Shown here: positions 11,837 through 29,490 of the stretch, one piece after another | How positions within the stretch are numbered: position 1 is the stretch's first letter | Layout: every line of letters starts with the position of its first letter | DNA from: Dryas octopetala | Taxonomy: Eukaryota > Streptophyta > Magnoliopsida > Rosales > Rosaceae | Direction: 5' to 3' | NCBI GenBank assembly: GCA_963921425.1 | Contig: OY992833.1 | Coordinates: forward strand, 13,681,738 to 13,745,737 | DNA: 64,000 bases | Program-made: the position numbers and the translations under genes | Notes under the pieces: generated by a model | The model's input: the letters and a program-made list of their open reading frames with translations, nothing else | Told to the model about the DNA's origin: nothing | Database searches by the model: none

Positions 11837-12172
11837 CTAAAACCTCAAAATAAAAAAAGAAAAAAAAGAGAAAAATCTTGTTAACAGTAAATCACCGCTA
11901 GTAACTCTATCGCTCTGCCTATCAAAAAAGAAAAAAGATCTCTAAACAAAAAACCAATACTCTATTTTTATTTTTTTTTTTAGTCTGAAAAAAAAGACCC
12001 TATTTTTTTGGGTCTGAAAAAGAAGACTATCACTTGGCAAAAATTGAATTGGCAATAAATCCAAACGCGTCGTGGCCGCGTATGTGGTAGTAGTACCTTG
12101 GTAGTAGTGGTGGACCTGGTGGTGGTGGGGCATAGAAAAAACAAAAAAAAGGAAAGTTTCGTTCTCAACCAA
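11837..12172. other. Glyoxalase II upstream region
   Basis: No gene. The minus-strand frame at 11942-12376 overlaps the leader of the glyoxalase gene and has no recognisable homology. Confidence 0.5.
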
Positions 12173-12205
12173 TATAAATAAATAAAAATAACAAACAAAA
12201 AAAAT
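12169..12205 (+). promoter_or_regulatory. Candidate core promoter of the glyoxalase II gene
   Basis: CCAAT at about 12169 and TATAAATA at 12173-12180 lie some 160 bp before the start codon. Transcription from about 12205 would give a leader of about 130 nt containing a CT-rich tract. Inferred from position only. Confidence 0.4.
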
Positions 12206-12335
12206 TAAAGAAAATTGAGTGCTCAACTGCCAAAAGTGCCAGCCCACAACCACAAAGCAGTAAAGCACACACACATCTCTCTCTATTTCTTGGAAAAGAG
12301 AGAGGGAGTGGGAGTGTGGAGGGTGAGTCTCAGAG

Positions 12336-17727
<5,392 letters not shown>

Positions 17728-17997
17728 TATTTATATTTAGGCCCTCGTTCCTTTTTTATTTTCTCTGTATAGTGGATAGAGATAGCCCATCCATTTGTGA
17801 AATAAGTACGACCAAAAACTGCACTTTGTCAATATTTTTTTCAAGAGTTGTCAGTTGTTTTGAGTAATTCTTAGTTTCTTACTATACTGATGCATCTATT
17901 TCTGAAAACAAATTAGATTCATATGAAAGTGTAGTTTGGTACTTTTCGATTTGGAAAATACAAATGCATTCTTCAAGTAGAAATGCATATGGTAAAA
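17728..17997. other. 3' flank of the glyoxalase II gene
   Basis: Probable 3' untranslated region (TTTTTTATTTTCTCTGTATAG and AT-rich sequence); no other gene seen. Confidence 0.5.
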
Positions 17998-18245
17998 AAG
18001 ATTGCTCAAGCAAATCCAAGTCCCACTGTCCAAATCACAAACTAAAGTTTGAGGGGAAAGCACCTCTGGACATGGTAGCCACTTATCTCCATACACTTGA
18101 ATAAAGAGGCCATTGCCAACAAGGCAATCCCAAACGCTACAGCTCTCTGCTCTATAGCAAAATGCAAGCCACAAGTGAATGCCCTCCATGCAAACTTAGC
18201 AAGCATTGCCTGATTAAAATCTCCAATATCTCTGAACCCCACACC
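17998..18245 (-). mobile_element. LINE fragment, C-terminal part
   Basis: On the minus strand the frame reads GFRDIGDFNQAMLAKFAWR and continues in another frame as GNGLFIQVYGDKWLP, the signature between reverse transcriptase and the zf-RVT region of plant L1-type LINEs. At least one frameshift separates the two parts, and the ends are truncated. A relic unrelated to the neighbouring genes. Confidence 0.8.
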
Positions 18246-18590
18246 CCCTCCATCTTATGTTTGGGTCGCAACCCATTTTGGATGACAATATTACCCATAT
18301 ATGGGCATGGAAATAGGTATCACCCAATTTGGGTCACACTTTTTCAACCCATTGGTATTTGCTGATTTGTCCAAATATGGGTATGGACAAATCCATCCAC
18401 CGTAGTAGAAGCCTAGAAGGCCTTATATAATATCCCTTTAAAGAAAAAAGTTGCATGCTAAGTTTGATCAAAAGTCCCTTTTCTGTCCAATGTAATGATT
18501 TGGCTATACGCCAAACTTTGAATATTATAATAATATAAAAAAATGTATTCAAATCAACTAAAACTTTTATGTCCAATGGCTTGTTCATCT
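18246..18590. other. Intergenic stretch, nothing recognisable
   Basis: Contains short repeats of AACCCATTTGGG-like words at 18270-18400, but no gene or clear element ends. Confidence 0.45.
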
Positions 18591-19559
18591 TCCTTAATTC
18601 TTAACGAAAATAAATCATTATGCTTATCCAAATAACAAAATTTATGTATAATAGTTTCTAGTGGACCGAAAGTACTCACTTTTCACTTTAGACTAATACA
18701 AATTCATTGAGACATGTTTTTATTTCATTATTTTTCATTTCAAAAGAGACCTATACTATAAATAATAAAGTGTAGTCCATTTTATAAGTCTTTCTTAGAT
18801 TAAAACAGATAGTGATTTAGAGTTTTTAATTAAGTCTTTTTATTTTTCTTATTTGAAAACTTTATATTAAGTTTTAACTCCGAACTTTTGGGCAGATGCA
18901 GCCTCTACAAAGTTTATTCTACATCCTAGGAGGGGAAATACCCTTCAAATCGAGGAAGGACTTTATTATGAATTAAAAGGATTTTTTTTATAAATTAAAA
19001 AGATTTTATTATAAATTAAAAAAATTTTCTTATAAATTATTATGAATTAAAAAGATTTTTTTATAAATTTTAAACATCCCCGGTCTCTATCTAAAAACTG
19101 TTTTTCTAAAGGACTTAAGTCTAATTATCTAAAAAATAAATCATCATGCTTAGCCAACTTATGCAATATATTTATAATAGTTTATAGTTAACCAAAATTT
19201 AATTCACCCTCATACAAAAACCTAGAGAGGTAACGTATGCTATTCATTTGTTCATGTTTGATTAATACAAACCCAAAATAAGGAGTTAACATTGTTAATT
19301 TAACATAAAAAAATTATATATAGCTCCAACAAAAAGGAAGAGAAACTAAAAATATGGATCAAGTGAAATATTTATGAAATAAATGAATGAATGTACTTTC
19401 TAGAAAAATAAACATATAAAGATATATGTAACCGGCCACTTTTTGATTAAACCAACACATATTCTTTTATGTAATTTAATAATATATATTAAAATTAAAT
19501 ACATGAATTTGAAATTCTTTGACGATTAAAGTATGTCAAAGGGTAGGTGCCTCAAAAAC

Positions 19560-19605
19560 CTTATGTATATATTAACCTCTAAAATGAAGATTAAAGGAAA
19601 AAAAG
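19560..19605 (+). promoter_or_regulatory. Conserved TATA region of the cysteine-protein gene
   Basis: TATGTATATATTAACCT here corresponds to GTATATATATTAACCT upstream of copy 1, with further identity upstream (GATTAAAGTATGTCAAAGGG). Conservation between paralogues and distance to the ATG (about 75 bp) suggest the core promoter. Confidence 0.45.
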
Positions 19606-19645
19606 TGTAAATCAATGGAGAAAAATAATTTTAGAGTGCTAGCTT

Positions 19646-19945
19646 ATGCTGTTAATATTTGGATTGATGGTCCTTATCCAAGTTGTAGTGCAAGGAGAAG
19701 ATGCTATATCTCCTTCTCTTTCTCCTTCTTTATTCCCCTCTCATACTCTTCCACCCTTTTCAGTTGATGAAGATAATTACATTTCTCGTATGAAGGCTAA
19801 CATTAGGCTTTTTCGTGCACTAAAAAAATGTATACGTGAGGTTGGTGAAGACTGTGGCCATTATGTATCGACTGAAGATCGCAAAATATGTATTTTACGT
19901 AAAGCTGTTGATTGTCTTGAAAAAAGCAGATTTATGGGACCCTAG
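19646..19945 (+). CDS. Small secreted four-cysteine protein, intact copy
   Basis: A 99-aa open frame. Residues 1-17 (MLLIFGLMVLIQVVVQG) look like a signal peptide, followed by a Ser/Pro-rich linker (about 20-38) and a charged C-terminal domain. Its four cysteines are spaced C-x7-C-x11-C-x7-C, identical to the paralogue at 923-1446, while most other residues differ. That pattern suggests two short helices tied by two disulfides. An upstream ATG at 19615, equivalent to the start of copy 1, is out of frame because of a 4-bp length difference, so this copy must start at 19646, still with a full signal peptide. I do not recognise the family. Constraint on the cysteines suggests a real gene; expression is not shown. 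Confidence 0.62.
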   Translation: MLLIFGLMVLIQVVVQGEDAISPSLSPSLFPSHTLPPFSVDEDNYISRMKANIRLFRALKKCIREVGEDCGHYVSTEDRKICILRKAVDCLEKSRFMGP

Positions 19946-20115
19946 TGTACTTTTAGAAATATGAAACCTATGATGGCAAATTTTAGAGGTACGAACAATC
20001 TTGCTCTACTCCCTTTCTTCGTTGACATTGATTTGAAACATTAGCATGCACACATTTAATTGTATATATCGATCATATACAGATAACTTTGTTACACTAA
20101 CAATGTTAGTATACA

Positions 20116-20563
20116 CAGTGGCGGATCCAAAAATCAACTATTATGGGGGCAAAATTAACCCAGCGAGCAAAGGCAGTCACGAGGGAGCAACCGCACAGGG
20201 GCGATGACGTTTCTGGGTCTGACGTCGTGAGCGAGCGCAGGCGCGTAGCTGCACAGGGAGAGTTGCCTTTAGCATTTCAGCCCTTCGTTTATGCCTTGGC
20301 CCTTGGGTCTGGTCTGGCTCTGCTTTGTCACTCACCCTTTCACGTGACTGTCACTCACCCTTTCAGCCTTTCTTCCCCTTTCTTTGCAGTTTAGTTCTTA
20401 TTTTCTTGTTTAGACATTTACACAAACACATTGAATGCATTCTTGCCCTTGCGCCTGCCACCAAGACCCAAACTTCATGGGGTCAAAAATTTTCCTCAAG
20501 CCCAGCATTTCTGAGTTCATGGGGTCAATTGACCCCATTGACCCCACCCTGCATCCGCCCCTG
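20116..20563. mobile_element. Non-autonomous hAT element, 448 bp
   Basis: Ends CAGTGGCGGATCC and the complement of CAGGGGCGGATGC, with a perfect 8-bp target duplication AGTATACA (20108-20115 and 20564-20571), diagnostic of hAT. The interior is GC-richer than the surroundings and has no transposase. It lies in the 3' flank of the cysteine-protein gene and is absent from copy 1. Confidence 0.9.
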
Positions 20564-20915
20564 AGTATACATTTAAACTATATAACCAAAAACTAACGTT
20601 TTTCTCTCTATAATAGAAGACTTTCCATGCATTACACCAAAACTATCATTGTCATCATCATTATTATTAATAACACAGATAGTATATACACATCTAAGTA
20701 TATTGTTTTTTTTTTTTTTCTTTTTCAGAAATTACATACTCATGCTCTATGTACAATTTTTAACGGTATGAATGTGAATGATCTTTTAAAAAATAAATTT
20801 GCTTTCAAGCTAACTTATGAGTTTCATACATGAAATGCATTAGAATAATTTTGGCCCATATGTAATAGCTGACCTTATTACTTTGGCAACCTTGAGCAAC
20901 CCACATATACTAAAG

Positions 20916-22298
20916 GCCCGTTTGAGATTACAGTGGAGGACTTAAAAGCTGCTATGAATGACAATTTTTAATCACCTACAACAGTTTTGGTGTTTGGTAA
21001 AAAAATTAAAAACTGTTTTCCCCCACAATTCTCAACTTCGCACAGCAAAAACAGAAAGCAAATGTCTAGGTGCTTTTGAAAGCTGCAGTGAATCACAACA
21101 ACAATGAATATTTTATGTTACCCATAATACCCTTATTGATTTTTATAATTTTTATTTGTTTATTTTAAATTAAAAAATATGTCCATTGTTAGTTATATTT
21201 TATATTGTGATAATTAATTATGATATTTTATTTGTACGATTAAAATTATAATATACCTAAAAAAATAATAGGCATACTTATTTAATAATATTGTTCTTAA
21301 AAAAATTAATGCTAATAAAAATTTGTAGCCACAAATTTAAAAAACAAGTAAAAAAAACATTTTATTTTTACCAAACAAATAAGTGAAAAGCACTTTTAGC
21401 ATCATGTCTATTTTAGTAATTATACACAGTCACAACACTTTTACATTAACATTTATCAAACACTTTGATATTATTTTTTACACTCACAGCACTTTTGAAA
21501 ACCTAGTTTACCAAACACTCAACTGCTTTACTTTACAGCTGACTTTACTTCACAGCAGTTTGTTCTTTGACTTTAGTTTGGGATTGCTGAAAAACTGTTG
21601 TGAAGTAAAACAGCTGTGAAGTAAAGCAATTGAGTGTTTGGTAAACTATGTTTTCAAAAGTGCTGTGAATACAAAAAGCAGTATGAAGGTGTTTGGTAAA
21701 TTGTAATGTAAAACTGCTATAGCTATTTATAATTACTAAAATAGACATGATGCTGAAAGTGCCTTTTACTTATTTGTTTGGTAAAAATTAAATGTTTTTT
21801 TACATCTTTTTAAAATTTTTGGCTACAAATATGTATTAACATTAATTTTTCAAAGAACAACATTATTAAATAAGTATGCCTATTGTTTTTTTGGGTATAT
21901 TATAATTTTAATCGAACAAATAAAATATCATAATTAATGTTCACAATATTAAATATAATTAACAATTGACATATTTTTTAATTTAAAATAAACAAAAAAA
22001 ATATAGATATTTAAATAGTTATATGATATTGATCGAATAAAATAGGGATAAGATGTTATTTTCAAAAATCAATGAGGGTATTATGGGTAAAATAAAATTT
22101 TCATTGTTGCTGTAATTTACTAGAATTTCAAAAGTACCTACAAATCTGCTTTCTATTTTTGCTGTGGGGAGTTGAGAATTGTGGGGCAAAGCACTTTTTC
22201 ATGTTTTTACCAAACACCAAAACTGTTGTGGGTGATTGAGAATTGTCATCAACAGCAATTTTTGGGTCTTCCACAACAATCCCAAACGGGGCTTAGGC
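20916..22298. mobile_element. Foldback-type TIR element, about 1.38 kb
   Basis: Two arms of about 650-690 bp are imperfect reverse complements of each other (ends AGGCCCGTTTGAGATT and the complement of AGCCCCGTTTGGGATT), with a short loop near 21560-21590. The GGCCCGTTTG terminus and a possible 3-bp TAA/TAG flank recall PIF/Harbinger MITEs, but the size and near-complete palindrome make it a foldback. Small frames inside both arms are mirror images without homology. Confidence 0.75.
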
Positions 22299-23433
22299 CC
22301 CCACCTCTATAAGCAAGGGGTGAACCTCTATAAATACACAATTGGGCCGAGTTGACTCGACCCCACCTCCCTATAACCCTCCCAACCCCATTTCCACACC
22401 AGCCCCCTCTCTTTCTCTCCTCAAGTCATAGTTTCTCACTCCTCTCTCTATCATATTTTTTCTCACCTCCAAAATTTGTTATTGAAATATCTTAAGTTCT
22501 ATAGCTCTGATCAACGATCCGTTTTTGCCTACGCAATCATAGTGACTAGCTCATTGATTATAGTAGTGTGAATGCTAGGTAATTTTGAAGTTGTCAGATG
22601 AGTTTTTTCAAACTCCATAGGTAACTTTTGATCCTAGCCGAGGTTCTATCAAAGTTTTGTTAGATTAATCTTTTGTTAATTAGACTTTTTTTTTTTTAAT
22701 TAGCAAATCAAGTAGTACCGAGATTTTTCTCCTGGAAGGTTTCTGTTAGGTAATCCCACCAACCCTGCATATTTAAATTACTGTTTATTTAAGATGAGGT
22801 TATATAGTCGAAACGATGACCAGCTTTTGTAAATAAAATTAACATAATTAAATATTGAAGTTATATCAGTGGTAACAAAACGACATGATGTCTAAAGTCA
22901 GTCCATGAAGATACGGTCGTTGGATATTAGGTCAGAGCTCCTCCAGTTTCCCTATGCACTAACCTAATTATGTTGTAAGCACTTAACTGATCAACCTTCT
23001 AAACTTAAATTAAAATGAACCTAAGGTCCAAAAACTATTTTGTTACTCATTTTATTGACAGTTTTGGAATGACTTGATCTTATATCAGAAATGGATACTC
23101 TCGCTATCATATCGAAGTGTGTTTATCAGTACAGGTAGTTGGCCTTTATGTGATTGGTTGACAGATATATTTTTGAACTTTGACATGCGTGTTGGATTTT
23201 TGCGAAAGTTGTGTGAGCATGCAACAATTTTACTCACTAATTATTGGCATTATTGATATATTTCTTTTGTAGTGTATTGTTTTCCGACTGTTTTCCCTTT
23301 TAACTTATATGTATTAAATATTTGAGGTATAATTTTAAAATCTAACTAGGGATCCCTCGAGGGGAAGCTGTGAATGTATATAATGCTTACCTCCTATTGT
23401 ATTCTATGAGTGCACATAATCTGGTGGTTGACG
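22299..23433. other. Intergenic stretch with a possible TATA/leader
   Basis: CTCTATAAATACAC at 22328-22341 followed by a CT-rich stretch looks like a promoter and leader, but no coding frame follows. It may be a leftover non-coding or transposon leader. Nothing else is recognisable up to 23433. Confidence 0.35.
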
Positions 23434-24049
23434 ATCTGGATTAGGGATGGCAACGGGGCGGGGCGGGGCCGGGGGTGCCACCCCCATCCCCCGCCCCCGA
23501 AATTTTTTGAATCCCCGAATCCGCCCCAAATCCCCGACTATGTAAACGGGGATTCCCCGTCCCCGACCCCGCCGGGGAGTGGCTTCCCCGAACCCGCCCC
23601 GAATCCCCCACCTATGTTAAGAGAGATCGCAGAGAGAGGATGGCGAGTGGCAAACGGCGACGGCGACCAGAGAAGGAGATCGCAGAGAGAGGACGGCAAA
23701 CGGCGACGGCGAGAGGGCGAGACAGAGAGGCGACTGGCGAGACTTGGGGTTGCGAGACAGAGGGGCGAGATGGTGGCGAGAGAGCGGCGAGACAGAGATG
23801 GTGGCGAGAGGGCGAGACAGAGAGGGCGAGACAGAGAGTGCGAGACAGAGGGACGACTGGCGAGAGTGCGGACGAGCGGCTCGATGGTGGAGACTGGCGA
23901 GATGGTGGCGACTGGCGAGATGGTGGCGACTTGGCGAGAGGGCGGCGCGACTGCGAGAGAGACGCAGTGACTGAGAGAGATAGAGAGTTAGAGAGTAGAG
24001 ACTGAGAGTGAGGGTCTGAGAGATTAGATAGATCACAGTGTTTTTTTTG

Positions 24050-24661
24050 TTTTTTTGTTTAGGGTTTGGTGTATTGGGGTTTGGATGTTTGGGAATTGGG
24101 GTTTTAAAACATATATATAAATATATAATTTAACAAACATACATTTATATATGTTAATACATTTAACAAAAATACATATTAATACCCTAAACATATATAT
24201 TTGTTAATTTACTTAAAAAATAATTTAACAAATATATGTTTTTTCATTTATATAAAGCTTAGGGTTTAGGTTATTAATTTTATGATCTAAATTATGTATA
24301 AATATATAAATTGGAAGAATAAGGTTAGGGTTTAGGGTTTGGGTTATTAATTTTATTATCTAAATTGTGTATAAATATAGGGTTTAGGATTAATAAGTTT
24401 AGGGTTTAGGGTTTATGGGGTTTAGGCTTTTAGGGTATAGGGTATAGGGTATAGGGTTTAGAGTTTTATTATCTAGATTGGAATAATAAGTTTAGGGTTT
24501 AGGCTGTATGGGGTTTAGGCTTTTAGGGTATAGGGTTTAGAATATATGGTATAGGGTATAGGTTTAGGGTATAGGGTTTAGAATATATGGTATAGGGTAT
24601 AAGGTTTAGGGTTTAGGGTTTTATTATCTAGATTGAAATAATAAGTTTAGGTTTTAGGCTT
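24050..24661 (+). repeat. Telomere-like TTTAGGG/TATAGGG tract, left part
   Basis: Degenerate telomere-like heptamers (TTTAGGG, TATAGGG, TTAGGCT) in AT-rich sequence. The tract continues at 30559 after the MULE, which split it. Confidence 0.85.
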
Positions 24662-25013
24662 GAGTAAATTGCACCGTTGGTCCAGTTATTTTCACTTTTT
24701 TCCCAACTTAGTCCACGATCTTTTTTTTGTATCATTTTAATCCACTTTCTTTTCAAATTGCGCCTAATTAGTCCATTCCGTCTAATATTGGCTAACTGCC
24801 GTCAAATGCCCACACGTGACCAACATGTGAGGCCCATAATGGTCTTTTCCTACCAGATATATAGTATCCCTAACCTTTAACCTATTTCATCCCGCCATTT
24901 GCAGAATTTCCACCCGCCAAATGAAGTTGAGGCTTCCATCCTCTTTCTTCTATTCAACCCAGTAGTTAGGGCTACCAAAACCTCAAAATCTCTCCACTTC
25001 TTTGTCCTTCGTT

Positions 25014-25456
25014 ATGTCATCCTACTCGACATCATCAACTCACAGCCCCCATGCACCAGGTAGCTATTGCGATTGCGGAAGGCTTGCCGTTGTGAGGACG
25101 AGTTGGACGGATTTGAATCCGGGAAGACAGTTTGAGACCTGTTTAATACCAAGGGTAAGGAAATTTGGATAATGGGTAAATGTAATAATTCAAATCGAAT
25201 GGGTATTGGAATGGGTATTTTTTTATGCTAGCAAATTGTGTTTTTTTTTTTTTTCCAGCGAAATGGAGGATGCAATTTTTTTAACTGGGTGGACCCTCCG
25301 ATGTGCCCACGTTGTAGACAAGTGATGCTGAGATTGCGAAGAAGGATTGATCCACTAGAAGTGCAACTTCAATTGCATCGGAGAAGGGAGAAGATGCTGC
25401 GGCTTTATTTGATTTGCTCTTGGGTTTTCTTCTTTATGGTTATGGTAATGAAATAG
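25014..25456 (+). CDS. GRF-type zinc-finger protein carried by the MULE
   Basis: Two exons (25014-25154 and 25259-25456, intron GTAAGG...TTTCCAG) join in phase to 112 aa. Residues about 19-60 form a zf-GRF domain: CDCGR, then NPGRQFETC (the GRxF motif), then GGCNFFNWVD, followed by CPRC. A basic/heptad-like stretch follows (LRRRIDPLEVQLQLHRRREK), and then a hydrophobic C-terminal tail (about 93-110) that could be a membrane anchor. GRF-helix-tail proteins are a widespread plant family of unknown function, resembling Arabidopsis At4g04775-type proteins. Its place inside perfect MULE ends, facing the transposase, suggests a second element-encoded gene. The role is unknown. Confidence 0.8.
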
Positions 25457-26199
25457 AAAATAGCTTGTGGGTATGCTATTTTAGGTAGTTGTGTTAAGTG
25501 ATGTAGGTTGTGTGGAACTAAGAATTAACTTGTTTTGTAGTTGTATGGAACTAAGCAGTAAGAATTAACTTGTATGGTAGGAGTGTTTTGGTTGTATTCA
25601 ACTCCTCTGTTTTGGAAAGCTCAGTGCAGGGAAGCAAAATGTGGTGATATGGTAGTGTTTTGTAATATAGATTTGGTGCATTTCTTTAATGGTTTCAATG
25701 AAATGGCAAGTGACATTTTATATTCAACTGGAAGGGTAGGAAATATATACAAAACTACCTCCAGCAAAAGCAAATGTATACATTTGATGTAATGGTTTTT
25801 GAATTTTTGTCTCCCAGAAAATATACACAAAAACCACTTCCAGTTAATGAATTTTGTCTCCCAGAAAATATACACAAAACTACTTCCAGCAAATATACAC
25901 ATTGTAATTGACCAAAAATGCCAATACCATATTTCATGTGTCATAAGTATCCATCAAACATCCTTAGTACAATTCCATCAAAACACACATTTTAAGGCCT
26001 CAAAACACATTACAGCAAATGGCCTTAAGCTAAAATTACATGAAATGCAACATTTAATTGACCCAAAATGCCAATACCATTTAATTACAACATTTAATTA
26101 CATTGACTCAACATTTAATCAAATGCAACATTTAATTACATCAAAACTCATAACATAGAGTTCAAAATCCTTTCAAGAAGCACGAACACCAATCTTGAG

Positions 26200-29100
26200 T
26201 CAATGTTCATGGGGTTTGCAGAACCTGCCCCTTTTTCCATTCCTCCCTTTGCCTCTGCCTCCATTATCAGAATCAGATATAGATCTTCCTCTACCCCTTG
26301 CAATGCATTTTCCTGGCCCTCGCCCTCGCCCTCTCCCTCCATTATCAGATGCAGACACAAATCCTCCTATTCCCCTTGCATTGCTTCTTCCTCGCCCTCT
26401 CCCTCTCCCTCTTGTCATCTGCCAATTCAAGCATAATCAACAACATGAACATTTATTTCATTAAGCAATCAGTACACAACTAATATCTCTTGTTTACCCT
26501 TGAATTATTAGGTGACTGTTGGGCTTGGGAAGGGTGTGATTCAGTTGCTGGTTGGGCTTGGGCTTGGGATTGGGCATGTGATTGTTGATGTTGACCTTCG
26601 GTCTGCATAGTTGCACATAAGACCAGATGGTACAGTTTGAAAATCACATTAATATTAGGAAAAAAAAAGACTTCATGCAATTTAACAAACAACAAACCTG
26701 TTGGTTGCTTGAGCTCCCAATCTCTCTTTTACATGTCCTGGTGTTATGATTCTCTCCCCCACACTTACTGCATCTAATGGAAACCCACAACCTTCTCAAC
26801 TTGAGTGGTGGTGCTGGAGCCATTGGATTTGCATTTGAATTTTCAGGAATAGGATGTGTGGCTGGGACTTCACCTGCTGGTCCTTTTGTTCTTACCATTT
26901 TTGGCCTCCCAGGTTGTTTCTTGAATGGTGGAGGCTCAAGTTTGTCATTGGCAGTGATTGCCCAAAGATCCATACTTGGCATGGGTCTTATCATAGGATC
27001 ATAGGCATCTAGGTAAGATTTTTTACTATAACACTCATTGACATAGTCAATAGGGTTTTCCTCTAGGTCCCAAATGCAAGCAATTGCATGGGAGCAAGGA
27101 ATCCCACTAAGATCCCACCTTCTGCAGCTGCAAGTCCCTTGCCTAAGATCAACACACATCCTTGTCCCACCAGGTGCTTCAACCTCAAATTGCTTATCTC
27201 CTGCAAGTTGAACACTGTGCATTCGACTGTCAGCTTTTCTCTTCTCCATGATCTTCAAGATTCTTGGGCCAACATTAGTCTTCCAACTTCTACAAGCTGC
27301 TCGCCTGTTCGCCATCCTAAGCATGAGATAGTGTCTAATTCCCTCAAGCAAATCTAGTATTGGCTTGTCCCTTGTGTTAAGTATAGCACTGTTAAAACTT
27401 TCACACAGATTATTTAACAATAAATCACACCTTGTCACAGTCCCAAAGTGTGATCTACTCCACTGTGTTGCAGGTTTAGCATTCAGCCATCCCCAAGCTT
27501 TGTCATTTAATCCCCTCATCTTCTCCATCTCAACCTTCCACCATGGTACACAAGTTGCTCTAGCAGCAGCCCACAAGGCATTCTTTAACCCCAACCCTGG
27601 ATAGGTCATTTTGAAGTTATTATGAAGATGTCTAACACACATTCGATGTTCAACATCAGGTAAGAGTTCCTCTATTGCAGGAACTAGACCCTTTTGCTTA
27701 TCACTCATGAATACCCAGTCTGCCCCCTTGTCAATCTTCAAGTCATCTATCAAAATATCCAAAAACCACTTCCATGAATCCTTATTTTCAATTTCTACTA
27801 CTGCATATGCCACTGGGAATAATCCATTGTTAGGATCTACACCAACTGCTGTCAGTATTTGACCAGGATATGGACCCTTTATATGAGTCCCATCAACGCC
27901 AATCACCCTCCTACATCCATTTAAAAACCCATCTTTGCAACCCTTCAAGCAGATGTAAATCCTTTGAAATACTTTTTGGCCATTAGGTGTCTCTCTTGAA
28001 GCAATCTTCACTGTCGAACCAACATTGGATCGTTGCAACTCAGCTGCATAATCATGTATTCTTGCATACTGCTCTTTGTAAAATCCCTTATTCAAGCCAC
28101 GAGCCTTCTTCTTAGCTCTATACGCTTTGTTCCTTGAGACAGTGAGGCCAAAGTCCTTCTTGACTGTATTTTGGAAGCTTAATAAGCCCCAATCAGAGTC
28201 ATCTCTCAACCTCTCTTGATATTTTTCAGCAATCCAGTTGTAATCTGCATGCTTCAGTTTTCCAGAAGTGGAACAATGGTGCTCCATCTGTAGGGTCTTG
28301 ATCACCCATGTATCAGAGCCACCCTTCTGTGGGTGGCATCTAACTTCGAAGGGACAGCCCTTTGTGCCAACACAAACTGCATTCAGCCTTATCCTATCAT
28401 TTTTTACAAACTTTAATTTTCGGCCATTTAAGATCCCCCATTCCTTAATGAACATCATTGCATCAGCTTTGCTTGGGAAGTGTTGTCCTATTTCCATTTG
28501 TGGATCTTTCAAGTCTGTCTCTTTATTGAAAACTTTGAACTTTGGAATTTTTTTCTTCACTTTCTTTTCATCTTCACCATCAGTTGATGACTCACTGAGA
28601 CTCTCAAGCTCATCAGATCTCTCACATTCATCTGATATTTCACCAGCATCGTTAATTTCATTCAGAGGGTCAATTTGTGGGTCAATCTCCTCCTCAAATA
28701 CATCATCATCACTATCTTCCTCTGAGAACTCATAGTCACTATCTACAAACTCTGAGTCTTCATCACCATCATCAGCATCCACATCAACTTGCTGCTCATT
28801 GTCTTCATCACCATCATCAGCATCCACATCAACTTGCTGCTCATTGTCTTCATCACCATCATCAGCATCCACATCATCTTGCTGCTCATTGTCTTCATCA
28901 CCATCTTCAGCATCCACATCATCTTGCTGCTCATTCACTGAACCAGTACCTTGTTCATTATGTTCCTCATGATCTGGCCCATCCCTTGATCCACTCACTG
29001 CACAATTATCTTGTTCATTCACAGAAGCCTGTGTTAGAAGGTTGAGTGTATCAACATCATCTATACCTAACTCATACTCTGCACCATGCAAGCTTGGCCA

Positions 29101-29490
29101 CACAGTAGCAGACTGACTAGCATCAACATCATTCCTTGATGTACTTGGCCCTTCGTAATAGACAACAGCAACCCTAGATGCTGGTACCTTTGCAATCATT
29201 GTAAGCACTTGACTGTCAGACCCAATATACACAAATCCAGCTGGCCCATTAATATCTGGATCCTTGTAGTACACTTTCCATTTATTGGGCTCGATCTTTT
29301 TCCTATTCACCTCATAGCCCAAGTCTTCACCAACCTTCATAAGGTCCAATAAGGAAAAGAGGTCTGCTGAAAGGTAGTCTAGCCAGCAAACAAAACCCCC
29401 CTTATATCCATCACCAATAACCTTACCACCATAGTGGATTTCTAATGTCAGCCCATCAGGATCACCTGCAAACATAGTCAAAAAAACCAA
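26200..29490 (-). CDS. MULE transposase (MuDR-type) with RG-rich tail
   Basis: Three minus-strand exons (29490-26698, 26602-26498, 26418-26200) join in phase to 1038 aa with no stop. In order: an N-terminal PB1-like region (about 10-95); an acidic region with four 15-residue repeats (28750-28935); a MuDR DNA-binding region (CPFEVRCHPQ..HHCS, about 360-415); a DDE domain with D in GVDGTHIKG (about 532), D in FMSDKQKG (about 597) and E in WWKVEMEK (about 654); a SWIM finger CSCRRWDLSGIPCSHA (about 783-805); a CCHC knuckle CSKCGGENHNTRTC (about 912); a Gln/Ser linker; and an RGRGRG C-terminus. The start is uncertain: TTTGCAG just before GDPDG could be an acceptor for an upstream exon. All catalytic residues are present. 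Confidence 0.93.
28750..28935 (-). repeat. 45-bp tandem repeat coding acidic 15-mers
   Basis: Four copies of a 45-bp unit that encode DEDNEQQVDVDADDG-like peptides in the transposase. Near-identity suggests recent expansion. Confidence 0.9.

Larger units (their letters stand above)
18590..22340 (+). repeat. Inverted segmental duplication, copy 2
   Basis: Counterpart of about 460-4195 in opposite orientation. The match continues across the hAT MITE (20116-20563) and resumes after the foldback element (20916-22298) at AAGGGGTGAACCTCT near 22315, which corresponds to AAGGTGAACCTCT on the minus strand near 475. Both insertions are therefore younger than the duplication. Confidence 0.72.

Noticed and set aside
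19615-19645. Upstream ATG as start of the cysteine-protein gene
   Set aside because: It corresponds to the start in the paralogue but is out of frame here; the ATG at 19646 gives the intact protein with signal peptide.
22320-22720. Promoter and leader of an unknown gene
   Set aside because: CTATAAATAC and a CT-rich leader are present, but no coding frame or splice-bounded exon follows.
23410-24036. Arg/Glu-rich frames up to 186 aa
   Set aside because: By-products of GCGAGA repeats and CCCCGCCCC arrays in the hAT element; several frames are open at once, as expected for repeats.
28677-29045. His-rich plus-strand frame of 122 aa
   Set aside because: Antisense shadow of the acidic repeats in the transposase gene.
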